The notes beneath the pieces are model-generated. The model was not told where the DNA came from, made no database searches, and was given only the letters and a program-made list of their open reading frames with translations. Positions 1 to 8,435 of a stretch of 21,546 nt of DNA are shown here, one piece after another. Positions within the stretch are counted from its first letter, which is position 1. Each line of letters opens with the position of its first letter. Location: contig JBGCGJ010000022.1 in the NCBI GenBank assembly GCA_045110675.1, positions 1-21,546 on the forward strand, written 5' to 3'. Made by a program: the position numbers and the translations under genes. This DNA comes from JBALVT01 sp045110675. GTDB taxonomy: Bacteria > Pseudomonadota > Gammaproteobacteria > Pseudomonadales > Halieaceae.

Positions 1-1
1 G

Positions 2-1063
2 TCATGTCAAGATTGCCACACGCCAGAGGATTGGTCTGGCAAAATATTCGAACACGGTGAGACAGAGTTCCCCTTGCTAGGGAACCATCAGGAAGTTCGC
101 TGCAACGCCTGCCACGCTGATAACAAGTATGAAGAAACGCCCACTCAGTGCAACTCCTGTCACGCAATCAATGATGTGCACGAAGGGGTGAATGGCAATC
201 AGTGTGATAGTTGCCACAGTGAAAAAGGGTGGGACGAGGTCAGTTTTGACCACAATGTCGATACTGAATTTGCACTGAATGGTGGTCACAAGACTCTGGC
301 CTGTAATGCCTGTCATGAACAGTCTGCGGTAGAGCGAAAGTTGGCGACAGCCTGCGTCGAATGTCATCGCGAGGATGACGAACATAGTGGCGGAAATGGT
401 GACAGCTGTGATGCTTGCCACTCTGAAGATCGCTGGGGTCTTAACCGTTTTGATCACAGCAGCACTGAGTTCGCGTTAACCGGAAAACATAAGTCCACTA
501 GCTGCGAAAGTTGCCACCGCGGCGGGACAGAAATAAAAATTGGCTCCGCATGCATCGATTGTCACAAGCCGGACGATGTACATGCTGGTCAGCAAGGTGT
601 GGAGTGCGATGCGTGTCATAACTCCCTGGGATGGCTGGATGAGGTTCGGTTCAGTCATGATCTAACCGCATTTCCTTTGGTGGGAATTCACGCGGTCACA
701 AGTTGTGATTCTTGCCATGCCACCAGTGAGTTCCGTGCGGTTGAAAGCCAATGTGTGGATTGTCATCTGGAAGACGATGTCCACAGCGCAGGTTTGGGGC
801 CTGGCTGCCACAGCTGCCACAACCCAAACGACTGGCAGCTGTGGGTATTTGATCACGATGTTCAATCCAGCTTTTCACTCGATGGAGAACACGAGGGCTT
901 GGCCTGTAATGAGTGCCATTTCAAAGCTACGAAAACAGTTGTTAAGCAGAGTGCTCAATGCGGCACATGTCACCTAAAAGACGATGTGCACAACAAAAGC
1001 TTCGGACGGGCGTGTGAAAGGTGTCATACCACAACTTCTTTTGAGAATGTCAGGATGCAGTAG
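2..1063 (+). CDS. Multiheme cytochrome c, 5'-truncated by window edge
   Basis: The reading frame is open to the left edge, so the N-terminus and any signal peptide lie outside the window. The visible part (about 354 residues) carries 16 CxxCH haem-attachment motifs, roughly one per 22 residues. They sit in a recurring block of about 80 residues of the type FDH-x(5)-F-x-L-x-G-x-H followed by CxxCH, then a second CxxCH, then DD-x-H, then a third. The His residues in FDH, GxH and DDxH can serve as distal axial ligands. This block is characteristic of cytochrome c3-like or multihaem electron carriers of the periplasm or cell surface. The stop codon is 2 nt from the start of the next cytochrome gene, which has a much more regular repeat; the two are clearly co-transcribed. 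Probable role: electron transfer within the envelope, in partnership with the downstream barrel protein. Family call is firm; exact electron donor and acceptor are unknown. Confidence 0.9.
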   Translation, partial: SCQDCHTPEDWSGKIFEHGETEFPLLGNHQEVRCNACHADNKYEETPTQCNSCHAINDVHEGVNGNQCDSCHSEKGWDEVSFDHNVDTEFALNGGHKTLACNACHEQSAVERKLATACVECHREDDEHSGGNGDSCDACHSEDRWGLNRFDHSSTEFALTGKHKSTSCESCHRGGTEIKIGSACIDCHKPDDVHAGQQGVECDACHNSLGWLDEVRFSHDLTAFPLVGIHAVTSCDSCHATSEFRAVESQCVDCHLEDDVHSAGLGPGCHSCHNPNDWQLWVFDHDVQSSFSLDGEHEGLACNECHFKATKTVVKQSAQCGTCHLKDDVHNKSFGRACERCHTTTSFENVRMQ

Positions 1064-1065
1064 CC

Positions 1066-3492
1066 ATGAACGCTAGCATAGTACAGTTTTTCTCGAAATT
1101 ACCATCGACCAAGTTGGGAGCAGCCAGCCTTCTGTTGCTCATCATGCTGCCATTTTACTCGGGATTTTCATCAGCTGCCGACAGTGAATTCGATCATTTC
1201 GCGACTGGATTTCCACTTGATGGCGCGCATGTCAATGTGGAATGTGAGAGCTGCCATTCACGGGGTATCTTTGAAGGTACGCCTACAACCTGCATAGCTT
1301 GCCATAGACAAGGTGGGATTATTAGCGCATCGCCGAAGCCGGCTGGCCACATTCGATCTATGGACAGTTGTGAGGACTGTCATTCGTCTGCTTCATGGTC
1401 ATCCCTTGGGAAGGTGGACCATTTCGCAGTAATGGGCACTTGCACCAGCTGCCACAATGGTTCGGTGGCATCCGGTAAACACCCTGCGCATATTGCCAGT
1501 TCCAATACTTGTGACGATTGTCACACCACAGGTATATGGAGCAACGTTCGTTTTGACCACAGTGGCGTGACCGGATCTTGCGTGAGTTGCCATAATGGAA
1601 GTACAGCGACAGGTAAAAATCCGACCCACATCAACACAACCAACACCTGCGATGATTGTCACCGACAGACTGCTTGGATACCGGTGACGCGGGTGGATCA
1701 CAGTGCCGTGAATGGATCATGTGTAAGTTGCCACAACGGTTCCGTGGCGCTCGGAAAACACCCCGTACACATCGCCAGTGCCAATACTTGTGATGATTGC
1801 CATACCACCCGTGATTGGAACAACGTTAATTTCGATCACAGTAGTGTTACGGGATCTTGCGTCAGTTGCCACAACGGCAGCATAGCCACCGGTAAGAATC
1901 CCACCCATATCAATACCACGAACACCTGTGATGATTGTCATCGCCAGAATGCGTGGATACCGGTGACGCGGGTGGATCACAGTGCCGTCAACGGTACCTG
2001 CGTGAGCTGTCACAATGGTTCTGTTGCAATGGGAAAAACCCCCGCGCACATTGCGAGTACCAATACTTGTGACGATTGTCACAGCACCAACGACTGGAGT
2101 AATGTTAACTTTGATCACAGTGGTGTGACAGGATCGTGCGTTAGTTGTCACAATGGCAGCATAGCGACGGGTAAAAATCCGACGCATATTAACACCACGA
2201 ATACCTGTGATGATTGTCACCGCCAAAACGCGTGGATACCGGTGACGCGAGTCGATCACAGCGCCGTCAACGGTACCTGCGTAAGCTGTCACAATGGCGC
2301 TGTCGCAATGGGTAAACACCCCTCGCACATTGCCAGCACCAACACCTGCGACGATTGCCATAGCACGAATGACTGGAGTAACGTCAACTTTGATCACAGC
2401 GGCGTGACGGGTTCCTGCGTCAGTTGCCACAATGGCAGCATAGCCACGGGTAAAAACCCGACCCACATCAACACGAATAATACCTGTGACGATTGTCATC
2501 GCCAGAATGCCTGGATACCGGTGACGCGAGTCGATCACAGCGCCGTCAACGGTACCTGCGTGAGCTGCCACAACGGTTCCGTCGCACCCGGTAAACATCC
2601 CGCGCACATCGCCAGCTCAAATACCTGTGACGATTGCCACAGCACCAACGACTGGAGTAACGTCAACTTTGACCACAACAACGTGACGGGATCTTGTGTC
2701 AGTTGCCATAACGGCAGCATAGCCACCGGCAAAAATCCCACCCACATCAACACAACGAACACCTGTGAGGACTGCCACAGAAACACCGCCTGGATACCGG
2801 TGACGAGAGTCGACCACAGTGCGGTCAACGGCACCTGTGTGAGCTGCCACAACGGTTCCGTCGCAACCGGAAAACACCCCACGCACCTTGCTACCTCCAA
2901 TACCTGTGATGACTGTCATGTCACGAATTCTTGGTTGGATGTGCGATTTGATCACAGCGGCGTCACAGGAACGTGCACAAGTTGCCATAATGGCAGTACC
3001 GCGACTGGAAAACATCCTACGCATATACAAACGACCGCGCAGTGCGATGATTGCCATACAACAGCGGGTTGGATTCCGGCGAACTTTGATCACGACTCGG
3101 TGACCGGTTCTTGCTCGAGCTGTCACAATGGCACGACGGCAACGGGTAAGCCGGGCAACCATTTTGTGACCTCGCTGCAGTGTAATGAATGCCACAACAC
3201 CAACAACTGGTTAGGCATTAATTTCTTACACTCCTCACCTGGTTACCCCGGCGATCACCGTTCGAACGTTCAGTGCCTGGATTGTCATACCAGCAACAGC
3301 CAGACGCCGACATGGACGAGTCCCGCGTATCGCCCAGACTGCGCTGGGTGTCACGCGCCGGACTACAGGCCGAATAAGCACGAAAGAGAAGGAGATGGAT
3401 TCTACACCGTCTCGGAGTTGAGAGATTGTGCTGGCGCGTGCCACAAGCCTCGAGGTCACCATCGTGTTTCCGATGGTGACTGGGACGACTAA
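1066..3492 (+). CDS. Giant secreted multiheme cytochrome c (about 32 haems)
   Basis: 808 residues. A Sec signal peptide (hydrophobic core about residues 18-33, cleavage near SSAAD at 37-40) is followed almost at once by haem motifs. I count 31 CxxCH plus one CxxxCH (C788-H793), one haem site per 25 residues, with very little sequence outside the motifs. The centre alternates two arms: CVSCH-NG-x(5)-GK-x-P-x-HI, and CDDCH ending in V/F-DH. Each inter-motif segment therefore contributes at least one conserved His, enough for bis-His ligation of every haem. The central part repeats every 93 residues (four haems). The C-terminal 60 residues are more diverse and end HHRVSDGDWDD. Only 2 nt separate it from the upstream cytochrome; a TPR/barrel gene follows. 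Likely an elongated periplasmic or extracellular electron wire; cell location beyond export is inference. No transmembrane anchor or lipobox is visible. Confidence 0.93.
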   Translation: MNASIVQFFSKLPSTKLGAASLLLLIMLPFYSGFSSAADSEFDHFATGFPLDGAHVNVECESCHSRGIFEGTPTTCIACHRQGGIISASPKPAGHIRSMDSCEDCHSSASWSSLGKVDHFAVMGTCTSCHNGSVASGKHPAHIASSNTCDDCHTTGIWSNVRFDHSGVTGSCVSCHNGSTATGKNPTHINTTNTCDDCHRQTAWIPVTRVDHSAVNGSCVSCHNGSVALGKHPVHIASANTCDDCHTTRDWNNVNFDHSSVTGSCVSCHNGSIATGKNPTHINTTNTCDDCHRQNAWIPVTRVDHSAVNGTCVSCHNGSVAMGKTPAHIASTNTCDDCHSTNDWSNVNFDHSGVTGSCVSCHNGSIATGKNPTHINTTNTCDDCHRQNAWIPVTRVDHSAVNGTCVSCHNGAVAMGKHPSHIASTNTCDDCHSTNDWSNVNFDHSGVTGSCVSCHNGSIATGKNPTHINTNNTCDDCHRQNAWIPVTRVDHSAVNGTCVSCHNGSVAPGKHPAHIASSNTCDDCHSTNDWSNVNFDHNNVTGSCVSCHNGSIATGKNPTHINTTNTCEDCHRNTAWIPVTRVDHSAVNGTCVSCHNGSVATGKHPTHLATSNTCDDCHVTNSWLDVRFDHSGVTGTCTSCHNGSTATGKHPTHIQTTAQCDDCHTTAGWIPANFDHDSVTGSCSSCHNGTTATGKPGNHFVTSLQCNECHNTNNWLGINFLHSSPGYPGDHRSNVQCLDCHTSNSQTPTWTSPAYRPDCAGCHAPDYRPNKHEREGDGFYTVSELRDCAGACHKPRGHHRVSDGDWDD
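1441..2835 (+). repeat. Tandem 279-bp coding repeat, five units
   Basis: Five consecutive 279-bp units begin at the Cys codons at 1441, 1720, 1999, 2278 and 2557. A diverged sixth begins at 2836. The same phrase, ccggtgacg, recurs at 1681, 1960, 2239, 2518 and 2797, exactly 279 bp apart. Each unit encodes four haem motifs in 93 residues and is itself a doubled half-unit of 46-47 residues. The middle units are close to identical at both DNA and protein level, which points to recent duplication by slippage or unequal crossing-over. The number of units, and so the number of haems, is likely to vary between strains. Confidence 0.95.
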
Positions 3493-3547
3493 GCAATGTG
3501 CCTGTGGTCTGTGTTTCTCCTTCGGCAGGAGAAGTCATGATGGTGTT

Positions 3548-3571
3548 GCGCTCTTTCGGGAAACGCTTTTT
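3548..3571 (+). terminator. Weak hairpin plus T-run after cytochrome gene
   Basis: GCG and CGC pair around a TTT/AAA inner stem, and five T follow at 3567-3571. A stronger 7-bp hairpin without a T-run (TTCTCCT / AGGAGAA) lies just upstream at 3515-3533. Either could attenuate transcription between the highly expressed cytochromes and the barrel gene, or stabilise the mRNA end. The stem at 3548 is short and bulged, so this is a low-confidence call. Confidence 0.2.
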
Positions 3572-3611
3572 AAATAATCGATTCATCTGCACCAGTTAGG
3601 GATTTTACAGT

Positions 3612-5765
3612 ATGGTTTGCTTTCGAGCGCGAATGGGTAACCGATCGTCATTCGCATTTTTGCTATTACCTCTGCTTTGCTTATTGCCGAGCTTCACCTT
3701 CGCTCAAGCCGTTGATGACGTAGTGACACGTGAGACCGATACCGGATTTGAAGTGGAGGTGAAGTTTTTCGTTCCCTTGCGCTACCAGAGCCATTGGCCA
3801 CAAACTGCAGGCGATAGTTTAGATATACAACTAAGAACCGAGAGCTTCAATAATCCGGAGCTCGTTGAGCAACTGGACGTGAGGTCCAATCTCAGTTGGG
3901 ACAAACGCTCGGGTATTCCGCTGCGTGAATTAATTTTCGATGGCGAGGTCGTGGAGAGCCCAAGTGTCATCCTTCGTTTTACTCACAGTGTCGAGTTTTC
4001 GGTCAGGAACAGCGCAGACCTACGTTCTCTAATTATCTCTGTGGTCACTCCTGATGCCCGGCAGAAAAAGGATCCGGCACCGGAACAGGTGACGTTCACT
4101 GGCTCTGAGAACCTCATTACGCAGCTGAAACAAAGCTACCCCGATTTGGGACCGCTGCTGGAGCGCGCAAACCAGGCGATGCTGGATAAAGACTACAGTC
4201 GAGCTGTTCAGGTGTTTACCAGGATACGGGACGAAAATGGTGGGGATGTCCGCAAGCATGTGCAGGAATTACTGGGGTTGGCGAGGGAATCCAATGGGCA
4301 GTTGGCGCACGCGAAAGCTGAATACCAACAGTATTTGGAGGAAAACCCAACCGGCGAAGATGCCCAGCGCGTCGAGCAACGCCTAGCTGCGCTGTTAACA
4401 GCAGCTGAAAGGCCAAAAGAGCGACTTCGTGGCGGTCGGCGCCAACGAGCAGCTGATGGAGAAAGCTGGGATACACAATTCTACGGCAGTATTTCGCAGA
4501 TCTATTTCCGCGATGAAACAACGCCTGAAGAGGAGGATGCCTTATTGCTGCGATCAGATGTATTGAGTGATTTGGACTTTGTCGCCCGTGCCCGTAAGGG
4601 GGACTTTGACGTTAGGACGCAATTTATCGGGTCTTATCGCGAAGATCTGATTGCCGAAGATTCGGACGGCGGGGAGTTTCAGCCCAATATCTGGACGATA
4701 GAGGGAAGACATACGGGGGCTGGCCTCTATGCTCGCTTGGGAAGGCAGTCGCGCACAACGGGAGGTGTCTTAGGGCGTTTCGACGGACTCCACACCGCCT
4801 ATGAGCTGGGTTCCGCTTTTACCGTCAATGCGGTTTTTGGCTACCCGGTGGATACTCAAGATAGGACCAAGATAAATACCGACCAGGAATTCTACGGCGC
4901 AAGCTTTGATATTGGAACCGTTTGGGACGGCTGGGATTTCAGTGCTTTCTATATAAGTCAGGAAAATGCTGATATACAAGATCGCGAGGCCGTGGGTGGC
5001 GAAATGCGCTATTACGATGCGACTAAATCACTTTTTACCCTGGTCGACTATGACATTGAATACGATGAATTGAATATCTTTTTGTTGATTAGCAGCTGGA
5101 CTGTCTGGGAGGGGACCACTTTGAACCTGACGCTCGACCAGCGAAAAAGCCCTATACTGACAACAACGAATGCTATCCAAGGGCAGGGGGTGTTTGAGCT
5201 GGAAGAGCTCTTTGATCGCTTTAGTGAAGAAGAGTTGAGGCAACTTGCCATCGATCGCACCTCAGAGAGTCAATCAGCTACGCTCGGAGTGACCCAGCAG
5301 TTCGGGCAGAACTGGCAAGGCGTTGCTGAGGTGACTGTCAGTGAGTTTGATGAAACCATTGCATCCGGAGGAGTTGAGGCGATTCCGGGCACGGGAAAGG
5401 AGTATTTTTACTCCGCCCAGCTGATCGGTAACAGCCTGGTGTTCGACAGTGATATCGCGATTCTAGGTTTACGCTACTCAGACACGTTCAATGCCGACAC
5501 CTATTCATTGACCGGAAACTGGCGCATCAACTCTAAGAATGGTTTCCGTTTGAACCCAAGATTACGCGTAGACTACCGGGAAGAAAAAGATAGCGATGAC
5601 AGTCGCTGGCTCGCCAGGCCCTTCCTGCGGATGGACTACCGTTTTAAAAAATGGATGAAATTCGAGCTCGACATTGGCTATGAGTGGTTAGAGGAGACTT
5701 TTGCCGGAGAGGAGCAGAATACCACTGGATACTTTTTCAGTATCGGGTATCGTGCCCAGTTCTGA
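3612..5765 (+). CDS. Outer-membrane beta-barrel with periplasmic TPR domain
   Basis: 717 residues. The N-terminus is a signal peptide (hydrophobic run about residues 13-31, cleavage near FAQA). Residues about 35-145 form a beta-rich segment with a pattern seen at the start of other envelope TPR proteins. About 165-265 is helical with TPR-like repeats (LLERANQAMLDKDYSRAVQVF, then AKAEYQQYLEENP). From about 285 to the end there are alternating amphipathic strands rich in Tyr, Trp and Asp, ending in GYRAQF: a C-terminal Phe typical of barrels folded by BAM. The position directly after two multihaem cytochromes suggests the barrel partner of a porin-cytochrome conduit, with the TPR part docking periplasmic proteins. 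This is analogous to MtrB/PioB-type partners but with no sequence match I can claim. ATG at 3612 is chosen for its upstream TTAGGG; ATG at 3633 is an alternative. Barrel call is firm, the conduit role is inferred. Confidence 0.8.
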   Translation: MVCFRARMGNRSSFAFLLLPLLCLLPSFTFAQAVDDVVTRETDTGFEVEVKFFVPLRYQSHWPQTAGDSLDIQLRTESFNNPELVEQLDVRSNLSWDKRSGIPLRELIFDGEVVESPSVILRFTHSVEFSVRNSADLRSLIISVVTPDARQKKDPAPEQVTFTGSENLITQLKQSYPDLGPLLERANQAMLDKDYSRAVQVFTRIRDENGGDVRKHVQELLGLARESNGQLAHAKAEYQQYLEENPTGEDAQRVEQRLAALLTAAERPKERLRGGRRQRAADGESWDTQFYGSISQIYFRDETTPEEEDALLLRSDVLSDLDFVARARKGDFDVRTQFIGSYREDLIAEDSDGGEFQPNIWTIEGRHTGAGLYARLGRQSRTTGGVLGRFDGLHTAYELGSAFTVNAVFGYPVDTQDRTKINTDQEFYGASFDIGTVWDGWDFSAFYISQENADIQDREAVGGEMRYYDATKSLFTLVDYDIEYDELNIFLLISSWTVWEGTTLNLTLDQRKSPILTTTNAIQGQGVFELEELFDRFSEEELRQLAIDRTSESQSATLGVTQQFGQNWQGVAEVTVSEFDETIASGGVEAIPGTGKEYFYSAQLIGNSLVFDSDIAILGLRYSDTFNADTYSLTGNWRINSKNGFRLNPRLRVDYREEKDSDDSRWLARPFLRMDYRFKKWMKFELDIGYEWLEETFAGEEQNTTGYFFSIGYRAQF

Positions 5766-5846
5766 GCAATATTCGAGGTAGTGAGATAGCTGATAAGCCG
5801 GCCTATTTTACAGCCGATGTATCAGATAATTGACGATAGTTACTGA

Positions 5847-6695
5847 ATGATGGAAACAAAAGTGGAGCAGTCGCTGAACCAAGCCTTGAGTGCCGCAGCG
5901 CTCAAATTATTACGCCCTCTCGTGCGGGTGCTGCTGCGACATGGTATGGCTTACGGTTCTTTCGCTGAAATCGTCCGAAAGGCCTATGTCGAGGAGGGTC
6001 TCGATTACATGTCTGCCTCCGGTAAGCGAGTCACGATCGCCAGTGTATCTGCGCTAACTGGTCTCACGAGGAAGGAATCCAAGCGTCTGGCCGAACTCGA
6101 GCGACTCGATGATGAAGCGTCATCGCAGCGCTATAATCGCGCCATTCGAGTTGTTGGTGCCTGGGCTACTGATAAACGGTATCTAGCGACGTCTGGTGAG
6201 CCTGCAATACTGTCCATCGAAGAGGGTGAAATTAGCTTCAGTTCGCTAGTAAAAGAATTCAGCGGAGACATACCGCCTTACGCCATGTTATCGGTTTTAC
6301 AAAGCAATGGAACTATCGAAGTTAGTGACGGGGATGTCAGGCTGCTGCAAAAAGCATATGTACCGGCTACTTCATCTATAGACAAAACGGGCATCTTGGG
6401 CATCTTGGGCACCGACGGGGCTGAGTTGATAGATACTATCGGTCACAATATGGAAGCCGTGCCGCAGGACCGCTATTTTCAGCGCAAGGTGTCAAACGTA
6501 CTGATCCATCCCGATGCAGTTCCAGCCTTCAGAGAGATGTCCAACAAGCAGTCACAGCTATTGCTTGAGGAATATCATCGTTGGCTGTTGAAAAACGAAC
6601 TGGATCTCGATGACGACCCTGATGCCGAGTCCTATTACGTTGCCGTCGGAATCTATTACACCCAACAGCTTAATGTCGGGAAGGACCCTTCATGA
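5847..6695 (+). CDS. DUF6502 family protein, probable winged-helix
   Basis: 282 residues, no signal peptide and no membrane segment, so cytoplasmic. The order of conserved phrases matches my memory of DUF6502: LLRPLVRVLLRHGMAYGSFAEI near the N-terminus, SVSALTGLTRKESKRL at about 67-82, RYNRAIRVVGAW, then GDIPPYAMLSVL, RLLQKAYVP and FQRKVSNVLIH. The first 85 residues read like a helix-turn-helix or winged helix (helix, turn, 'TGLTRKE' recognition-like helix). The gene starts 81 nt after the barrel gene and overlaps the DUF5666 gene by 4 bp (ATGA), so the two are translationally coupled. From memory, DUF6502 and DUF5666 genes are often neighbours in gammaproteobacteria. Its role may be DNA binding or regulation of the lipoprotein, but no experiment known to me supports this. 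No strong Shine-Dalgarno precedes the ATG pair at 5847/5850. Confidence 0.75.
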   Translation: MMETKVEQSLNQALSAAALKLLRPLVRVLLRHGMAYGSFAEIVRKAYVEEGLDYMSASGKRVTIASVSALTGLTRKESKRLAELERLDDEASSQRYNRAIRVVGAWATDKRYLATSGEPAILSIEEGEISFSSLVKEFSGDIPPYAMLSVLQSNGTIEVSDGDVRLLQKAYVPATSSIDKTGILGILGTDGAELIDTIGHNMEAVPQDRYFQRKVSNVLIHPDAVPAFREMSNKQSQLLLEEYHRWLLKNELDLDDDPDAESYYVAVGIYYTQQLNVGKDPS

Positions 6696-8305
6696 TTATG
6701 CCACATTTTTTAAGAAACCTATTTTCGACAGCATTGCTCGTAGCGCTCAGTTCATGTGGCGGCGGAGGTGGCGGTGGTGTCGCAAATGTTACGGACAACC
6801 ACGGGGGTATCGGTGGTAGTGGTGTGACATCTGCAGGAACGATAGATGCATTTGGCAGCATATTCGTTAACGGTGTTGAGTTCGAGACTGATGAGGCAAC
6901 AATTCTTATCGATGGTCTGCAAGTTTCCGAAGCTGAGCTTGGCCTGGGTATGGTGGTCGTGGTCTCTGGAGAGATCGATGATAGCGGTAAGAATGGAATT
7001 GCGGAAACAGTTGTCTTTGATGAAGACATCGAAGGTCCGGTGGATTCAATTGTCAGCGACCAAGACGGCGACAGCCTGCTCCTCACCATTCTCGGCCTAG
7101 AGGTTATTGTTGAGCGCACCAGTACTGTATTCGAGGGTGTGAGGTTTGAGTCTCTGATGGTGGGTGATTTGGTAGAGATTTCCGGTTTTGGAGCCGAAGG
7201 TGGTCAGTTACGTGCGACACGCCTTGAACGCACAGGGGTATTTATTTCTGGCGTCAGTGAGATTGATCTGGAAGGTATCGTCAGCGGTTTAACCGAGACG
7301 ACATTTTTGTTGGGCCAGACTCGTGTGAATTTCGCCAATGCTGAATTGGAGGGCTTTCCTGACGGGATGCTGTCGGACGGGTTGGTGGTGGAGGTAGAGG
7401 GAACTGCAGAAGGCGGAATGATCAACGCTCGCGAAGTTGAATTGAAATCGGGTATTGAAGACGATTTTGATGAAAATGAAGAAATCAGCATTCAGGGACA
7501 GATTACCGGATTCACCTCGATTAGCGATTTTCTGGTTGACCGCGTGAGTGTAGACGCTGGTAATGCGAGCCTGAGCCCAGCTAGTTTGGTTTTGGCAGAC
7601 GGCGCGGTTGTCGAAGTCGAAGGTATCTGGGATGGCAACATCTTGCGAGCAGAAAAAGTAGAGGCACGCAGGGGGCGAGTAGAACTGGAGGCGAAAATTG
7701 GCGCAGTGAGTCAAGAAACTGGATCTCTGATGTTACAGTTTGCGGGGGGAACAGTCGACGTTGTTGTTGATCGGCAGACATTATTTGATGATGACACCGG
7801 GCTAGCAAATTCATTACTTATTGCAGATCTTCGTATTGGCGACTTCATTAAGGTCGAGGCCATTGCTTTTGCAGAGAAATTGTTGGTAACTCGACTAGAT
7901 CGGGTCGAAGACGATGACGATGTAGTTCAGGCACCAGTAGAGAGCTTTGTTGCAGGTCGGAGTGTGACCGTGCTGGGACTGACGTTCAATACACAGGGCG
8001 CCGAATTCGAGAGCCGCGGTGATGTAGAAGTCAGTTCAGAAGCGTTCTATTCTGCAATGGAAGTTGGGGCGCTGATTAAAATTAAGGACGAGGAATTGGC
8101 GGACGGGGTGGCCGATGAAGTGGAATTTGAGTCAGATGAAGATCTCGATGGAGGGATAGAATTTGGACGTAATGAGGAAGAAGATTGTCCAGAAATTGAC
8201 GAAGAATGTTCGGAGGGAGAAGAAGGTCAGGAGTTAGAAGAGGAAGAAGTCGAAGGGGAGGAAGTCGAAGAGGAAGAAGTCGAAGAGGAAGAAGTCGAAG
8301 AGTAA
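6692..8305 (+). CDS. DUF5666 repeat lipoprotein with Glu-rich tail
   Basis: 537 residues. Residues 1-22 form a lipoprotein signal: a hydrophobic run, then lipobox L-S-S-C with Cys22 as the acylated residue, followed by seven Gly as flexible linker. The rest consists of about six beta-rich repeats of 60-75 residues. The first (about residues 48-110) has the DUF5666 signature G-T-I-D-A-F-G-S-I-F-V-N-G-V and G-M-V-V-V-V-S-G. The later ones repeat the phrase 'G.VVEVEG....G.L.A..VE', suggestive of small OB-like barrels. The last 60 residues are acidic, ending in a run of Glu and Val encoded by a 15-bp DNA repeat; two Cys (EEDCPEIDEEC) sit just before it. The start codon overlaps the DUF6502 stop by 4 bp; ATG at 6698 is a possible alternative. 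An envelope-attached, surface or periplasmic role is expected; the ligand is unknown. The strongly acidic tail might bind Ca or other cations, but that is inference. Confidence 0.8.
   Translation: MIMPHFLRNLFSTALLVALSSCGGGGGGGVANVTDNHGGIGGSGVTSAGTIDAFGSIFVNGVEFETDEATILIDGLQVSEAELGLGMVVVVSGEIDDSGKNGIAETVVFDEDIEGPVDSIVSDQDGDSLLLTILGLEVIVERTSTVFEGVRFESLMVGDLVEISGFGAEGGQLRATRLERTGVFISGVSEIDLEGIVSGLTETTFLLGQTRVNFANAELEGFPDGMLSDGLVVEVEGTAEGGMINAREVELKSGIEDDFDENEEISIQGQITGFTSISDFLVDRVSVDAGNASLSPASLVLADGAVVEVEGIWDGNILRAEKVEARRGRVELEAKIGAVSQETGSLMLQFAGGTVDVVVDRQTLFDDDTGLANSLLIADLRIGDFIKVEAIAFAEKLLVTRLDRVEDDDDVVQAPVESFVAGRSVTVLGLTFNTQGAEFESRGDVEVSSEAFYSAMEVGALIKIKDEELADGVADEVEFESDEDLDGGIEFGRNEEEDCPEIDEECSEGEEGQELEEEEVEGEEVEEEEVEEEEVEE
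8240..8302 (+). repeat. 15-bp coding microrepeat (EEEVE), four units
   Basis: Four tandem copies of a 15-bp unit (gaggaagaagtcgaa) begin at 8240, 8255, 8270 and 8285. The second has three substitutions. They encode (E/G)EEVE units at the extreme C-terminus of the DUF5666 lipoprotein and run straight into the stop codon. In-frame 15-bp repeats change tail length by slippage without destroying the protein. Confidence 0.9.
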
Positions 8306-8337
8306 TACGGCCCTGAACTGGAATAAAGTAAGTGCGC

Positions 8338-8394
8338 AGCTCAATCTACGTTCAGAATAGTTCTGGCAGTTTGCTAATTTTTTGTAATTGAGCT
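8338..8394 (+). terminator. Nested inverted repeat after DUF5666 gene
   Basis: An 8-bp perfect inverted repeat (AGCTCAAT at 8338-8345, ATTGAGCT at 8387-8394) encloses a smaller hairpin, CAGAA-TAG-TTCTG at 8353-8365. A run of six T (8378-8383) lies inside the large loop. It sits 33 nt after the stop of the last gene of the + strand cluster, so a termination role is plausible. The geometry is not that of a classical intrinsic terminator, hence the low confidence. Confidence 0.25.
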
Positions 8395-8435
8395 CCAGTC
8401 TTTTCTACTTTTGACATCTACGCATAATAATATCT

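Noticed and set aside
1441..2835. Regular repeats as a possible CRISPR array
   Set aside because: Units are 279 bp, in frame, coding and without unique spacers; no cas genes are present.
1399..3195. Long open frames on the minus strand across the cytochrome repeat
   Set aside because: They are mirror images of the 279-bp repeat and its biased codons (open frames opposite Cys, His and Asn codons). They have repetitive low-sense sequence and no ribosome binding sites.
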